DNA of 64,000 nt from Maribacter cobaltidurans (lineage in GTDB: Bacteria > Bacteroidota > Bacteroidia > Flavobacteriales > Flavobacteriaceae). The position numbers and the translations under genes were made by a program. This document shows, piece by piece, positions 45,668-54,308 of the stretch (positions are counted from its first letter, which is position 1; the number at the start of each line of letters is the position of its first letter). The stretch spans positions 4,331,001 to 4,395,000 of the forward strand of contig NZ_CP022957.1 of the NCBI RefSeq assembly GCF_002269385.1. The letters run 5' to 3'. A model generated the notes under the pieces. The model was not told the DNA's origin and searched no databases. It saw only the letters and a list, made by a program, of their open reading frames with translations.

Positions 45668-47149
45668 CTAAATTAAACTTTTTACTTTTTCCAATTCTTG
45701 GAGATGCTTCTCAGCTTGTTCTAGTATACCAGCATCTGTCACCAAAGTTTTCACTTCCTCGGCTTTTTCCTTCATTTCTTCATATTTTTTCAACTCCTCC
45801 TCACTAGTTTCGTTATGTGTAAGCCATCCCAATTCCAATTGATTCATCAAGGTCAAAGCACGTTCAAAGGGATATGCTTCTGCCGTTCTCACCTCAAGCG
45901 CTTCCTCAAACAGACCAGCTGCTTTTTCAAGATTGTCATGAATTTTTGCTGGAGGAAAATGCATTAACGCTGTCGCATAATTATGACTTGCCATTGCATT
46001 TTCATACGGATACTTATCTTTTGTATAAAAAGCCAGAACTTCTTTGAAGGATGATGCACAAAAGGCCGTCCACATTGGTTTCTCGTCAGCACCTACCGGA
46101 ATTTCAGAATAAATTAACGCCAGATTGTGATGTACATCTGCAAATTTCTGAGGATGTGTATCTCGCTTGAACACTTTCAATACATCCTGAAAAGCATTAA
46201 TGGCTGCTTTATAATATTGAGGACTTCCATTCTTTGACCAAGTATATAATAGAATCGCTTTTTTGAATCCGGCCTCTCCCAAGAACTCCGGAATATCTTC
46301 TTCTTTAAAATATTGAATCGCTCTATTAATAAGTTCTTTGGATGCAACAAAGTCTCCCTTAAAATTGGCAATTTCTGTTGCATCGACCAACAACATTCCT
46401 GCCTGTATTTTCAGGTCTTTTGCTTCGAATTGAGCAATGGCCTTTAACTGCAGTTCATGAACTTCTTCTAACATTTGACTATCATAAGGCACTTGTAATT
46501 GTGCCATTAAAATTCCCGCTAAATGGGTATTCATTGCATTTTTGGCATCTTCTGAAATGGCAATTTCGAATTGTTCTTGCGCCAGTTGTTTTGCCTCCTG
46601 CAATTCACCAGAATCGAGAAGTAAATTTAGGTAGTGTTTAGCCGTAAATACCTTGACTTCATCATTTTCAGCTTTGGAAAGTGCTTCAGAAAACTCTTTT
46701 TTAAGTCCCTCATTGTTTTTGGGGTTTTCTACGACACCATAATAACTTAGAACTGCACTGTTGTGCGGCGATGTATTGTAACAAAAATCTACCATGTCAG
46801 GCGAAATCTCATAACCGAATTGCAAATGTGTTGCAATCAAAAGGTGGTGGTATAGCGGATGTTCTTCAGAAACAAACTCAAAGGCCTTTTGATGATTTCC
46901 AAGCTTATAGAAAACCAAGGCCAGTAGATTTTGCCTGTTAAATGGAGTCGCAGGAAATATATAAGGCGGTTCCAAATCATACCAATCTAAAGGAACTGTA
47001 ATTTCATCCGATGCTACCACCAAGGTTTTCAGGTCATCTATAGTTTCAGCGTCCTCGGTTATGCCAACCAACTCATCCAATCTATCTACCGATGCAATCG
47101 CCTTCTGAACCTTTAGGATGGCATCAGTTGTTGTTAATATCGTAAGCAT
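45668..47149 (-). CDS. TPR-containing protein of the hydrogenase operon
   Basis: 493 aa, all-helical, no signal peptide. TPR-like pairs are visible, e.g. NLLALVFYKLGNHQKAFEFV, AVLSYYGVVENPKNNEGLKK, VHHNLALIYSEIPVGADEKP and ASHNYATALMHFPPAKIHDN. Probably a cytoplasmic adaptor or scaffold for assembly of the hydrogenase. Start overlaps the end of the preceding 85-aa gene by 26 nt, which indicates coupling. Not one of the standard Hyp proteins; comparable TPR genes are found with some group 2a-type hydrogenases as far as I recall. Confidence 0.88.
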   Translation of the reverse strand: MLTILTTTDAILKVQKAIASVDRLDELVGITEDAETIDDLKTLVVASDEITVPLDWYDLEPPYIFPATPFNRQNLLALVFYKLGNHQKAFEFVSEEHPLYHHLLIATHLQFGYEISPDMVDFCYNTSPHNSAVLSYYGVVENPKNNEGLKKEFSEALSKAENDEVKVFTAKHYLNLLLDSGELQEAKQLAQEQFEIAISEDAKNAMNTHLAGILMAQLQVPYDSQMLEEVHELQLKAIAQFEAKDLKIQAGMLLVDATEIANFKGDFVASKELINRAIQYFKEEDIPEFLGEAGFKKAILLYTWSKNGSPQYYKAAINAFQDVLKVFKRDTHPQKFADVHHNLALIYSEIPVGADEKPMWTAFCASSFKEVLAFYTKDKYPYENAMASHNYATALMHFPPAKIHDNLEKAAGLFEEALEVRTAEAYPFERALTLMNQLELGWLTHNETSEEELKKYEEMKEKAEEVKTLVTDAGILEQAEKHLQELEKVKSLI

Positions 47150-47381
47150 CTTTGTCTACTTTTTGTGTACCTCGTGGGTCTTTTGCAGCTGTTTGCTGTA
47201 TATTTCTACCATAGATTTCAGCGAGTCGTTCCGAACGGTAATCACCGATAACTTGAACCAAAACCTCGTTAGGGTCTTGGGTATTTATAAATATGAGCGA
47301 AACCTCCCAACGTCCTTTTACAGGGGTAACCTTGTACTGCACCTCGGCATCTATTAGCCAGTCGTTTTTTGGTTTTGTCAT
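47124..47381 (-). CDS. Small hydrogenase-operon protein (85 aa), unknown function
   Basis: 85 aa with strand-rich core EVQYKVTPVKGRWEVSLIFI and VLVQVIGDYRSERLAEIYGR, soluble. Overlaps its upstream neighbour by 4 nt (ATGA) and its downstream TPR gene by 26 nt; with such spacing it is certainly translated as part of the operon. No homologue recognised. Confidence 0.82.
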   Translation of the reverse strand: MTKPKNDWLIDAEVQYKVTPVKGRWEVSLIFINTQDPNEVLVQVIGDYRSERLAEIYGRNIQQTAAKDPRGTQKVDKDAYDINNN

Positions 47382-47698
47382 GAGATACTCACCTTTATCA
47401 AATTCGTTTTTTCAATGATTTCATAATCCAAATCCCTGTCAGTCATATCTAAATCATTGTCTATCAATATCTCTCGAATAGCTAGGGTTTTATCACCTTT
47501 TAAATTACGTGATTTCAATAGAAACTGAGTCGGTTTGTACATTTTAACGAACCATTGACTCGAAACAGGAGTGATTAAAACCTTACTCTGCTCTTCCACA
47601 TAGGTGACATACGCGTAATGAATGTCTCCGAAGATGGGTTGAATCAATTCATTGTCCAAATAAATATGTGAAGTCTTCAGGGTGATTTTAGCACTCAC
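47378..47698 (-). CDS. Small hydrogenase-operon protein (106 aa), unknown function
   Basis: 106 aa, soluble, strand-rich: YLDNELIQPIFGDIHYAYVT, KVLITPVSSQWFVKMYKPTQ, RDLDYEIIEKTNLIKVSI. Lies between the maturation protease gene (8-bp gap) and the 85-aa gene (ATGA overlap). Conserved-operon position suggests a role in assembly or electron transfer of this hydrogenase type; no cysteine occurs in the sequence, so it is not an iron-sulfur protein. Confidence 0.82.
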   Translation of the reverse strand: MSAKITLKTSHIYLDNELIQPIFGDIHYAYVTYVEEQSKVLITPVSSQWFVKMYKPTQFLLKSRNLKGDKTLAIREILIDNDLDMTDRDLDYEIIEKTNLIKVSIS

Positions 47699-47706
47699 GT
47701 AGATAT

Positions 47707-48174
47707 CTATAAATTTAATTCTTCCAAAATATGTTGTACGACTTTATCACCTGCTTCCTTCACCACGTCACTCAAATCAACTTCTAGCTTGGTATTTTCA
47801 ATCGCCACTAAATACACTTGAATATCTTCTGGATACTCATCTTGTAATATTTTTTTCGTGTACGATAAAGCCTGGTCCCATTTCATTCCATGGAGAAAAA
47901 CCATCGGGTCATCTTGAGGTGCTTTCATTACTTCTTCCGCTGGGACTTTAAACAAAGTACCCACAGGTTCATTGCTATTCAGAACTGCATCTGCCAAAAT
48001 AATCTTATCATGGCCTTTTAAACCAAAAAGTACTTCAAAGGCAGCTGTACCCATATCGATAATGCTTATGTCGTCAGAATCGGGAAGTTTTTCCCGCAAC
48101 TGTTCTATTACATAAATGCCTACTGCATCATCGCTGCGCACCGGATTTCCAAATCCCATTATTGCCGTTTTCAT
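47707..48174 (-). CDS. Hydrogenase maturation endopeptidase (HybD/HupD family)
   Basis: 155 aa. N-terminal IMGFGNPVRSDDAVGIYVIE is the nickel-recognition motif of the family (GxGNxxxxDDxxG), with Asp in place of the usual Glu; second metal-binding region SIIDMGTAAFEVLFGLKGHD and third FLHGMKWDQALSY. Cleaves the C-terminal peptide of the large subunit after nickel insertion. The gene is separated from the large-subunit gene by a hairpin terminator. Confidence 0.93.
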   Translation of the reverse strand: MKTAIMGFGNPVRSDDAVGIYVIEQLREKLPDSDDISIIDMGTAAFEVLFGLKGHDKIILADAVLNSNEPVGTLFKVPAEEVMKAPQDDPMVFLHGMKWDQALSYTKKILQDEYPEDIQVYLVAIENTKLEVDLSDVVKEAGDKVVQHILEELNL

Positions 48175-48201
48175 CTATTTTTCTTTCTATTAAAGTAAAA
48201 A

Positions 48202-48229
48202 ACTTTCCCGAGGTCACCCTCAGGAAAGT
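48202..48229 (-). terminator. Hairpin terminator/attenuator between large subunit and maturation genes
   Basis: On the minus strand the RNA would form an 11-bp stem with a single mismatch: ACTTTCC + GAGG pairs with CCTC + GGAAAGT, loop four nt, followed by a run of six T (U) before the protease gene. It lies 25 bp beyond the large-subunit stop. This would let the structural subunits be made in excess over the maturation proteins, by partial readthrough. Confidence 0.8.
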
Positions 48230-48253
48230 CTCAAAAAAACTACATGTCAGAAG

Positions 48254-49846
48254 TTATAATTTGAATCTTGATAGCTCAACGCCACTTTGCGCATCATGGG
48301 CATGTACCGTACATACCAAACATGAATCGAAAGAGCGCGCTACAATACCTACTTCTACTGGATCTAATGGGTCTTCGATCGTTGTGCCCAAAAGAGCGGT
48401 CTCAATAGGTCCTGGATTATCATTACCATCTTGCGGACCAACATTCCAAGTTGTTGGGGCCATAACTTGATAGTTTTTGATAACACCATCTTTAATTTCA
48501 ATCCAATGTGCTAAGGCTCCTCTTGCTGCTTCCGTAGCACCAAAACCTTTGCCGTCTTTCTCAACAGGTTTGGTGTAGAACTCACCATCTAAATCAATTT
48601 CAGATAACCATTGTTCAATGAATTTATAGATTCTAGGAGCTTCATGAACTCTAGCAAGAACTCTAGTGAATACGCTAGGCCCTAGCTTTTTCATGATATC
48701 ACCAAATAAAGGATCTCTAATTTGATGTTCCTTATTATTTGGGTTAGCGTTCATAATCACCCTAGCCAACGGACCAGCTTCAGCAGCATGTCCGTCATAA
48801 CGCGGAGCTTTTGCCCAGCTATATTGATTATCAAAGTCACTATCATGCAATGTCTGCGATTTCATAGGTGTCGGAAGCGGTTCATCCCAAGGGTGAAGCC
48901 CATCTTCTTGGTCTTTATACCACGAATGCTTAACGTGCTCGCTCACTTTCATGTGGTCAAACTCATGATAATTTTCACCATCAAAGAATCCACTTGAGCT
49001 AATTAAGGCGTCATTTCTACCTTCAATAGTTGGATTATTATATCTGTCTTTATGCAAGTATGTTCCTGTTGCTAAGAATTTACCAACACCTTGACCGAAT
49101 TTATCCAAACCAAATTCGATACCCGCACGAATCAACAATCCCAGATCACTATTCTTTTGAGATTCATTTTCTTCGACCCACGCCAACATGTCGTCCCAAG
49201 ATTTGATTTCCATATAACGCTCGATAGAGCAACCTAACCAAATCGGTTCTAACCAATCGTTTTTAAATTGTGCGAGTATAGCATGAGCTCTGGTAATATC
49301 CTTTAAGGTAGGAGCGCACATCACCCCACCCGGCACCATGTAACTTGAGTGGGGCCATTGACCACCGAACAAGGCATAAATCTGAACTGGCAGTCCACTT
49401 GCCGTCAATCCCTTTTGAAAGGTTTCTCCGACATAGGCGGACCAGCGTTTTACCACTTCCTTATATAAAGGTTTATCGGCATACTTTTTATTAGCTAAAT
49501 CCGTGGCGAAAATCGCATAATACCATCTTGGGATACTTTGAAGGGTTTCCGAAGCCTGACCAATCGCTCTCAACAAAAGAGCATTTGGGGTTAGCTTTGT
49601 TCCCCAAGCAGTATCTAATGCCGAGGATGCACAATATAGGTGCGACCCTCCACAAATACCACAAATTCTAGGAGTAACAATGAGTCCCGATTGTGGATCC
49701 TTGCCTGCCATGATTTTCTCAAAACCCCTGAACATCGCTGCTTGCGTATGGGCGCGTGTGACTTTGCCGTTGTCAATATAGACCTTCACATCCAAATCGC
49801 CCTCAACACGACCAACGGGAGATATATTTAATTCTGTTACTGACAT
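48254..49846 (-). CDS. [NiFe] hydrogenase large subunit, group 2a-like
   Basis: 530 aa. N-terminal L1 motif TPRICGICGGSHLYCASSAL (Cys62, Cys65) and C-terminal L2 motif SFDSCLVCTVHAHDAQSG (Cys509, Cys512, His515) bind the NiFe centre, so the active site is complete. The 15-residue tail after His515 is removed by the maturation protease. Motif variants (DSCLVCTVH) and the partner's sequence resemble the cytosolic/peripheral group 2a uptake hydrogenases, including actinobacterial Huc enzymes that oxidise trace H2; the subgroup call is from memory. No Tat signal on either subunit, so it acts on the cytoplasmic side. Confidence 0.95.
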   Translation of the reverse strand: MSVTELNISPVGRVEGDLDVKVYIDNGKVTRAHTQAAMFRGFEKIMAGKDPQSGLIVTPRICGICGGSHLYCASSALDTAWGTKLTPNALLLRAIGQASETLQSIPRWYYAIFATDLANKKYADKPLYKEVVKRWSAYVGETFQKGLTASGLPVQIYALFGGQWPHSSYMVPGGVMCAPTLKDITRAHAILAQFKNDWLEPIWLGCSIERYMEIKSWDDMLAWVEENESQKNSDLGLLIRAGIEFGLDKFGQGVGKFLATGTYLHKDRYNNPTIEGRNDALISSSGFFDGENYHEFDHMKVSEHVKHSWYKDQEDGLHPWDEPLPTPMKSQTLHDSDFDNQYSWAKAPRYDGHAAEAGPLARVIMNANPNNKEHQIRDPLFGDIMKKLGPSVFTRVLARVHEAPRIYKFIEQWLSEIDLDGEFYTKPVEKDGKGFGATEAARGALAHWIEIKDGVIKNYQVMAPTTWNVGPQDGNDNPGPIETALLGTTIEDPLDPVEVGIVARSFDSCLVCTVHAHDAQSGVELSRFKL

Positions 49847-49867
49847 TTTTATTCTTTTTCGTTGCTA

Positions 49868-50830
49868 TTATTTTGAACCTTCCTTAACCCTATGGTTTGT
49901 AGGTAATACTTTCTGGAAACCGGCCTCTAAATAGTAAGCCAATTTGTTCCTACCCTCTGGGACTTCTTTAGGAAATGTACCCATGTACTTCATGGTCTTA
50001 AAAACACTACCTTTCATAAGGTCGTGATGTGGAAAGCCAGGTTCGGTACAGCCCAAACAAGGATGATTAGCTCGGGTTTTACTAGATTGTCTGTTCCACA
50101 ATATATTGTTACAACTCGCTCTTGTCATTGGGCCTCTACATCCAACCTCGTAAAAGAGGCATCCGTTACCCCTTTGGCCAAATCCACCATCGACTTTTTG
50201 TGCAAAGTTGACTACGTTGGTACAACCTGTCTGAACAAAGTCGGTAAAAAACGTTTTTGGCCTGTGGTAATCATCAATAAGCACATCGCCTATCCTTCCC
50301 ACAGAAATCGCGACAAGAATTTGAGTAATCCAATCTGGGTGCGCAGGGCAACCTGGTATATTTATTACTGGCAAACCACCTTTTGAAACATAGTCAGGGC
50401 CCAAGAACCCACCCTTGTTCTTTTTATGGAATTGCATTCCAGTAGATTCACTAGGGTTTGGCGGAACTGCAGGTATGCCTCCCCATGTTGCGCAATCGCC
50501 AATAGCGACGACATAGCCCGCAACTTCTGAGAGTTCCTTAATCCAGTCCTTCATCGGACGGTCAGCGAATAAGTTCATGGTTCCTGTGTTATCCGGGCCT
50601 TGAATTATCGAGCCTTCAAAAACAAGAATATCCATCTGCACTTTTCCTGCGAGGATATCCTTTAATAGGTCTTGAACTTGGTCCCCAATCTGTAAACCGG
50701 TTGTTGGGTGCCATAAAATGTTTAGCCCGAAATCGGTAATAAGTTCTACCACCGTTGGTTCTTCGGCGTTCAAAAAGGACATTGTGTTGCCACTACATGC
50801 ACCTCCTTGTAACCATAGTACATTTGCCAT
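49868..50830 (-). CDS. [NiFe] hydrogenase small subunit, group 2a-like
   Basis: 320 aa, no signal peptide: it begins MANVLWLQGGACSGNTMSFL directly with the proximal cluster motif (Cys12). Other cluster ligands are in AIGDCATWGGIPA, IPGCPAHPDW, TGCTNVVNFA, NGCLFYEVGCRGPMTR and HPCLGCTEPGFP. The LWLQGGACSGNTMSF start is characteristic of group 2 (cyanobacterial Hup and Huc-type) small subunits. First gene of the operon, 21 bp before the large subunit. No cytochrome b, ferredoxin or Rieske-type partner gene lies in the locus, so the electron acceptor must be supplied by the host. Confidence 0.95.
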   Translation of the reverse strand: MANVLWLQGGACSGNTMSFLNAEEPTVVELITDFGLNILWHPTTGLQIGDQVQDLLKDILAGKVQMDILVFEGSIIQGPDNTGTMNLFADRPMKDWIKELSEVAGYVVAIGDCATWGGIPAVPPNPSESTGMQFHKKNKGGFLGPDYVSKGGLPVINIPGCPAHPDWITQILVAISVGRIGDVLIDDYHRPKTFFTDFVQTGCTNVVNFAQKVDGGFGQRGNGCLFYEVGCRGPMTRASCNNILWNRQSSKTRANHPCLGCTEPGFPHHDLMKGSVFKTMKYMGTFPKEVPEGRNKLAYYLEAGFQKVLPTNHRVKEGSK

Positions 50831-50862
50831 AAGTCATTTGATATTTATTTTAAAAGTAATGA

Positions 50863-50885
50863 AAATAAGAATATGATTCTTATTT
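50863..50885. promoter_or_regulatory. Operator-like 10-bp-arm palindrome upstream of hydrogenase operon
   Basis: AAATAAGAAT-ATG-ATTCTTATTT, perfect arms with 3-nt spacer, centred 44 bp upstream of the small-subunit start. On the minus strand a TTG (-33 candidate) sits just before it and a TTATTTTC (-7-like) overlaps its end, so a bound dimer would block or control RNA polymerase. The AT-rich symmetry is reminiscent of Fur/Nur-type sites but no regulator is encoded in the element. The rest of the 208-bp gap to the transposase gene has nothing recognisable. Confidence 0.65.
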
Positions 50886-51038
50886 AACAAAATTTTTAGA
50901 GTATTTTGCGTTATTTGGAATATATCTTAATTATTCATGACAACCTCTTAAAATAAAAAGTCTGTAAGCTAATTTAATTTCAGATGAACTAATTGAGTTT
51001 CATGAAAGGAACCATTTTTGGTACAGAGGATGATTACC

Positions 51039-53933
51039 CTACACGGCCAGACCGAGGTTTTTGTCCATATCAAGCTCAAACTTCCCGTAAGGGTTCACAT
51101 GTGCATGTATCAACGGGCTCAATGCTCGGTAATCTTCTTTTGAAAACCTGTCCATCCATCCGTTCTCGGAAACCACACGTTGGATCATAAGTGTGTTCAC
51201 ATAGACTAAACAGTTCTGGAGCAGATGAAGTGCAAGTACGGATAGTTCCTGTTCTTCCAATCGGTTCGAGGAAACTTCACCACTTTTTCCAAAAAAAATG
51301 AAACCGTTGGCAGAGTTCCAATTCTCTATCACGTTCAGCCCCCCGTGTATTTCACGTCTGATGTCCCCATCGGCAAGGTACCTGCAAAGGAATATCGTTT
51401 TCACCGCCTTTCCTAGTTCCTGCAGGGCCCTGTATGTCGGATGGCTCTCGTTACCCCTGGTGAACCTCTTTAAAATTGATTCAGGGTCGGCGGTACCCTG
51501 TTCCAAAGCAGCGGTATATTTTACCATTTCATCATATTGCCTCTCGATGATTTCCCATTTGATACCTCTATTGAGTATCGGTAAAAGGTTTTTAAGTTCT
51601 TTCTTTAGGGAAATATCGGGTAGGTAAAGTTTCTGGGAGGCAATATTCTTCAACCTTGGCATTAGTTCAAACCCCAAGAGCTTGCAAAAAGCAAACGCGA
51701 CCTCACTCTGACCGTGGGTGTCCACAAACTGTTTTTCCACCTTCATATCGGTACAATGCTTGAGTACACCTTCTATCATATTGGCCACTTCTGATGAGGA
51801 ACATTTCTTTAGTTGGGAATAGATGCAGGTGGATCGCGTGTCCACGTGCCAATAGATCATAACGCCCCTTCCTCCATACCGGATGTGCCATTCCGCCATC
51901 AGGTTCTGGTCCCAGGACCCGAACTTTTTGGAATCGGAGGCACATGAGGTCGTTGCCTCGCCCCAGAGTTTGGTGTCCTTTACGGAGAATACCCCATTGG
52001 CCACTTCCCTAATGGCACTGCGCAGGGAATCTTTGTGTACATATACATTCTTTACATGACGGAGCTCCTTGTAGCTTACATTATTACCTGACGCTATTCT
52101 TTTAAGTCCCATATTGGTTCCAAGCCCATAAAGAACCAACAATAGTCTTTTTCTGAGCTGTTCCGGTGTCAAACGTTCAGATGTCCGGATACTCTTGAAC
52201 AATTTTGTGAACCCGGACCAACTGTCCGCTTCGCGAAGGATTTCCAAAAGTGATGTCATTGGCCATCTGGATTGTACATCTCCCTTGAGCGCATTTATGT
52301 TCGGTGGGTCCACGAGCGGGTCCATGGGGGAGAGAACAATGTTCTTGATGCCGCTTTGCCGTAATCTTACATACTTGTTGGACGGCAAGTTTTCATTTAA
52401 CGTTCTCAGTGCGATTTCCATTTCTTCCTTTAATCCCTTGGTAAATTCCACGGGGTCGTTCTCTACGCCCAACCGGTCGTAATAAAATTTCCTGTTCATA
52501 TTGAAGTCTTTAGGTACATCCTCATCGGGATTACGGTACCTATCGGCTCCTTCAACCCATATTTCCTTGCAACGGAGCCTCTTTCTCAAAGCTTCAAGTA
52601 CTGCTATTTCATAGTCTATCCGATCCATATCGCCTTTGCCCATCCCTTTGACAAGTTTTACAAAGCTGGGCTTGATGATGTCCGAAGTGGGAATCGAGTC
52701 ATCGTCCATTGAGAATTTTGAGTTTGGCATAGGGTTCTCCAACAGCCAATCTATCGCGTCCAAAATAGGTACGTGCAGATCGTTGTTCGACCTGAAGGTA
52801 AGACTGCCCAATATTTTCGGGACCATTCTCCGATAATGTGAGGAATAACTGGAACGCACCAATCCATGGATTTCATTTTTGAAACCCTTACCGGAATATT
52901 TATACTCCTTGACGATATCGGAAAGCTTCGATTTATTTGCAATGGGAAATATTACCCTATTGATGGTTCCTTTAGGGTCCTTCAATGATGCCTCGGCGAT
53001 TCGGGCCAATATTGTCGTCTTACCATAAACGCGTTTCAATTCCTTTACCAGTGCGGTCTCTACTTTCTTTTTTGCCTTCTTTGATAGTTTTCCCACAATG
53101 AGAATGAAAAGATCCACAAGGTCATCTATGATTTTTTGCCTTCTGGAAAAAAGAAAGACACCCATCAGGGTATCCCTAATATATGGTGGGTGTCGCCTTA
53201 TCTCCCAAGCGGATTCCGAAGCTATTCTTTTGTACAATCTTTCCCTAATCTTGGGATGTATCCCACCGATTTCTTGAATAGGAATTGCGCAATCCTCTAT
53301 AAATGCCAATTTGTCCAGCTCATCAAGAACGGTTAGAAGGCCAACACGTCCAGGATCTGAACGAAGCCAAGTAAACGAACCCTTTTCGCCTGGATCGCTT
53401 CTCAGGCAACGGTCGAATAATTCCGTTGTACCCCTTCCCAACAATGATGCAACCTGATCGAAAAATCTGTTTTCAAATTTCGAGAGTGCAGTGGAAATTA
53501 TACGGGAAAGTACTTTTTCCGTAGGAGCTGAAAGTTTATGTTCAAAGAACCATTTAAGGCAAACATCTTCGATTTCTGTTTTTGTACTTCCAAAGGGAAG
53601 GATGTCGTCAATCAAAAAATCGATAAGATCTTCGCGGTGTTCTTCATTTGTTTTTTCAACGCCCAAGAATTTTAATATTTCTTTACGATGACGTTCTGCG
53701 GTTCTTTGCGACCAATCATACTCATTTAAAATAGATTCATTGGTCTCCAACTGTTCACTTAAATGGGAAACCAGACCACTTACCAAACTTGATTTACTTT
53801 TAGGAAATGAACCTGTGGATAAATATTGTTTCAATTGGACTGCAAAAGCCAGTTTATGGGGAAAGCTTTTATTCTTCAACAATATTGACTCATCGTAGGT
53901 CAGGTACCAATCCTGATACTGGTTTTGTTCCAT
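51039..53933 (-). CDS. tnpA: Tn3-family transposase TnpA
   Basis: 964 aa from ATG 53933 ([11 protein letters not shown]); an upstream TTG gives 969. N-terminal DUF4158-like DNA-binding part ([32 protein letters not shown]). The C-terminal DDE domain contains [20 protein letters not shown], first Asp region; [20 protein letters not shown], second Asp; and [20 protein letters not shown] with the Glu, and ends [17 protein letters not shown], as Tn3 transposases do. Length (about 960-1000) is normal and no frameshift is seen, so the element may still be active. Located immediately inside the right inverted repeat. Confidence 0.95.
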   Translation of the reverse strand: MEQNQYQDWYLTYDESILLKNKSFPHKLAFAVQLKQYLSTGSFPKSKSSLVSGLVSHLSEQLETNESILNEYDWSQRTAERHRKEILKFLGVEKTNEEHREDLIDFLIDDILPFGSTKTEIEDVCLKWFFEHKLSAPTEKVLSRIISTALSKFENRFFDQVASLLGRGTTELFDRCLRSDPGEKGSFTWLRSDPGRVGLLTVLDELDKLAFIEDCAIPIQEIGGIHPKIRERLYKRIASESAWEIRRHPPYIRDTLMGVFLFSRRQKIIDDLVDLFILIVGKLSKKAKKKVETALVKELKRVYGKTTILARIAEASLKDPKGTINRVIFPIANKSKLSDIVKEYKYSGKGFKNEIHGLVRSSYSSHYRRMVPKILGSLTFRSNNDLHVPILDAIDWLLENPMPNSKFSMDDDSIPTSDIIKPSFVKLVKGMGKGDMDRIDYEIAVLEALRKRLRCKEIWVEGADRYRNPDEDVPKDFNMNRKFYYDRLGVENDPVEFTKGLKEEMEIALRTLNENLPSNKYVRLRQSGIKNIVLSPMDPLVDPPNINALKGDVQSRWPMTSLLEILREADSWSGFTKLFKSIRTSERLTPEQLRKRLLLVLYGLGTNMGLKRIASGNNVSYKELRHVKNVYVHKDSLRSAIREVANGVFSVKDTKLWGEATTSCASDSKKFGSWDQNLMAEWHIRYGGRGVMIYWHVDTRSTCIYSQLKKCSSSEVANMIEGVLKHCTDMKVEKQFVDTHGQSEVAFAFCKLLGFELMPRLKNIASQKLYLPDISLKKELKNLLPILNRGIKWEIIERQYDEMVKYTAALEQGTADPESILKRFTRGNESHPTYRALQELGKAVKTIFLCRYLADGDIRREIHGGLNVIENWNSANGFIFFGKSGEVSSNRLEEQELSVLALHLLQNCLVYVNTLMIQRVVSENGWMDRFSKEDYRALSPLIHAHVNPYGKFELDMDKNLGLAV

Positions 53934-53995
53934 GTGTTTTTGCCACAAATTAGCATATTTATCTTAATACGCTATATTTGAGATAAATTCGATAT

Positions 53996-54056
53996 CAGTG
54001 TTTACAGGGCTTGTGGGCTAAGTTGTCGCTTTATGCAGCTATGAGGTCACTACCCC
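53996..54056 (-). repeat. Right terminal inverted repeat of the Tn3-like element
   Basis: Inward-reading complement GGGGTAGTGACCTCATAGCT continues to match the left end; 51 of 57 positions (53996-54052) are identical to 35735-35791. Lies 63 bp upstream of the transposase start. Confidence 0.88.
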
Positions 54057-54164
54057 TTACAAATTACATTACGACATGAGCCTAAAAAACCAAACGATGG
54101 TACCTTGGCCGATGCAGGTGGCGAAACTGATATTGCCCAAAGTTTTTCCCTAGTTGTTGAGTAA
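54057..54164 (+). pseudogene. Possible 3' tail of a disrupted surface-repeat protein gene
   Basis: One frame reads from the transposon border to a TAA at 54162-54164 and encodes a short peptide ending NDGTLADAGGETDIAQSFSL plus VVE. This looks like the last strand of cadherin/PKD-like adhesin repeats common in Bacteroidota exoproteins (DGG-x-A-GG-D-T-A-Q-x-F-x-x-x-V). If correct, the right border lies in a different gene than the left border. Short length makes it tentative. The rest of the 360-bp gap (53949-54308) holds the right repeat and a terminator. Confidence 0.35.
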
Positions 54165-54225
54165 AACAAAAGGGGTTGCTCCATAAATATTTTTAAATTC
54201 TATAGATTACTTTGTTCAAGTTATG

Positions 54226-54260
54226 AAAAAGTCTTTCCAATAAATTGGAAAGACTTTTTT
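54226..54260 (+). terminator. Strong hairpin terminator right of the transposon
   Basis: Perfect 15-bp stem AAAAAGTCTTTCCAA / TTGGAAAGACTTTTT (54226-54240, 54245-54259) with a TAAA loop, ending in T-run. Probably terminates the disrupted gene whose tail ends at 54164. Confidence 0.88.
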
Positions 54261-54308
54261 CGTTATATCCACGTTATACCCCCAATATTTAAATTAAACA
54301 CAACGACA

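Larger units (their letters stand above)
35731..54056. mobile_element. Tn3-family transposon (~18.3 kb) carrying a [NiFe]-hydrogenase locus
   Basis: Bounded by long imperfect terminal inverted repeats. Reading inward, the left end is GGCCTAGTGACCTCATAGCT and the right end (complement) GGGGTAGTGACCTCATAGCT; the GGGG start is typical for Tn3 ends, and the left has GGCC. The two ends match at 51 of the first 57 positions after that tetranucleotide. Inside are a serine recombinase at the left and a Tn3-type transposase reading toward the cargo from the right end. Cargo: small protein, AAA ATPase, Ni/Co transporter and a 13-gene hydrogenase operon. No 5-bp target duplication is apparent (AATAT left, TTACA right), so the insertion may be old or one end may have recombined with another copy. 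Confidence 0.85.

Noticed and set aside
35731..54056. Integrative conjugative element instead of transposon
   Set aside because: No relaxase, type IV secretion, tra genes or tyrosine integrase; Tn3-type transposase and inverted repeats explain the element.
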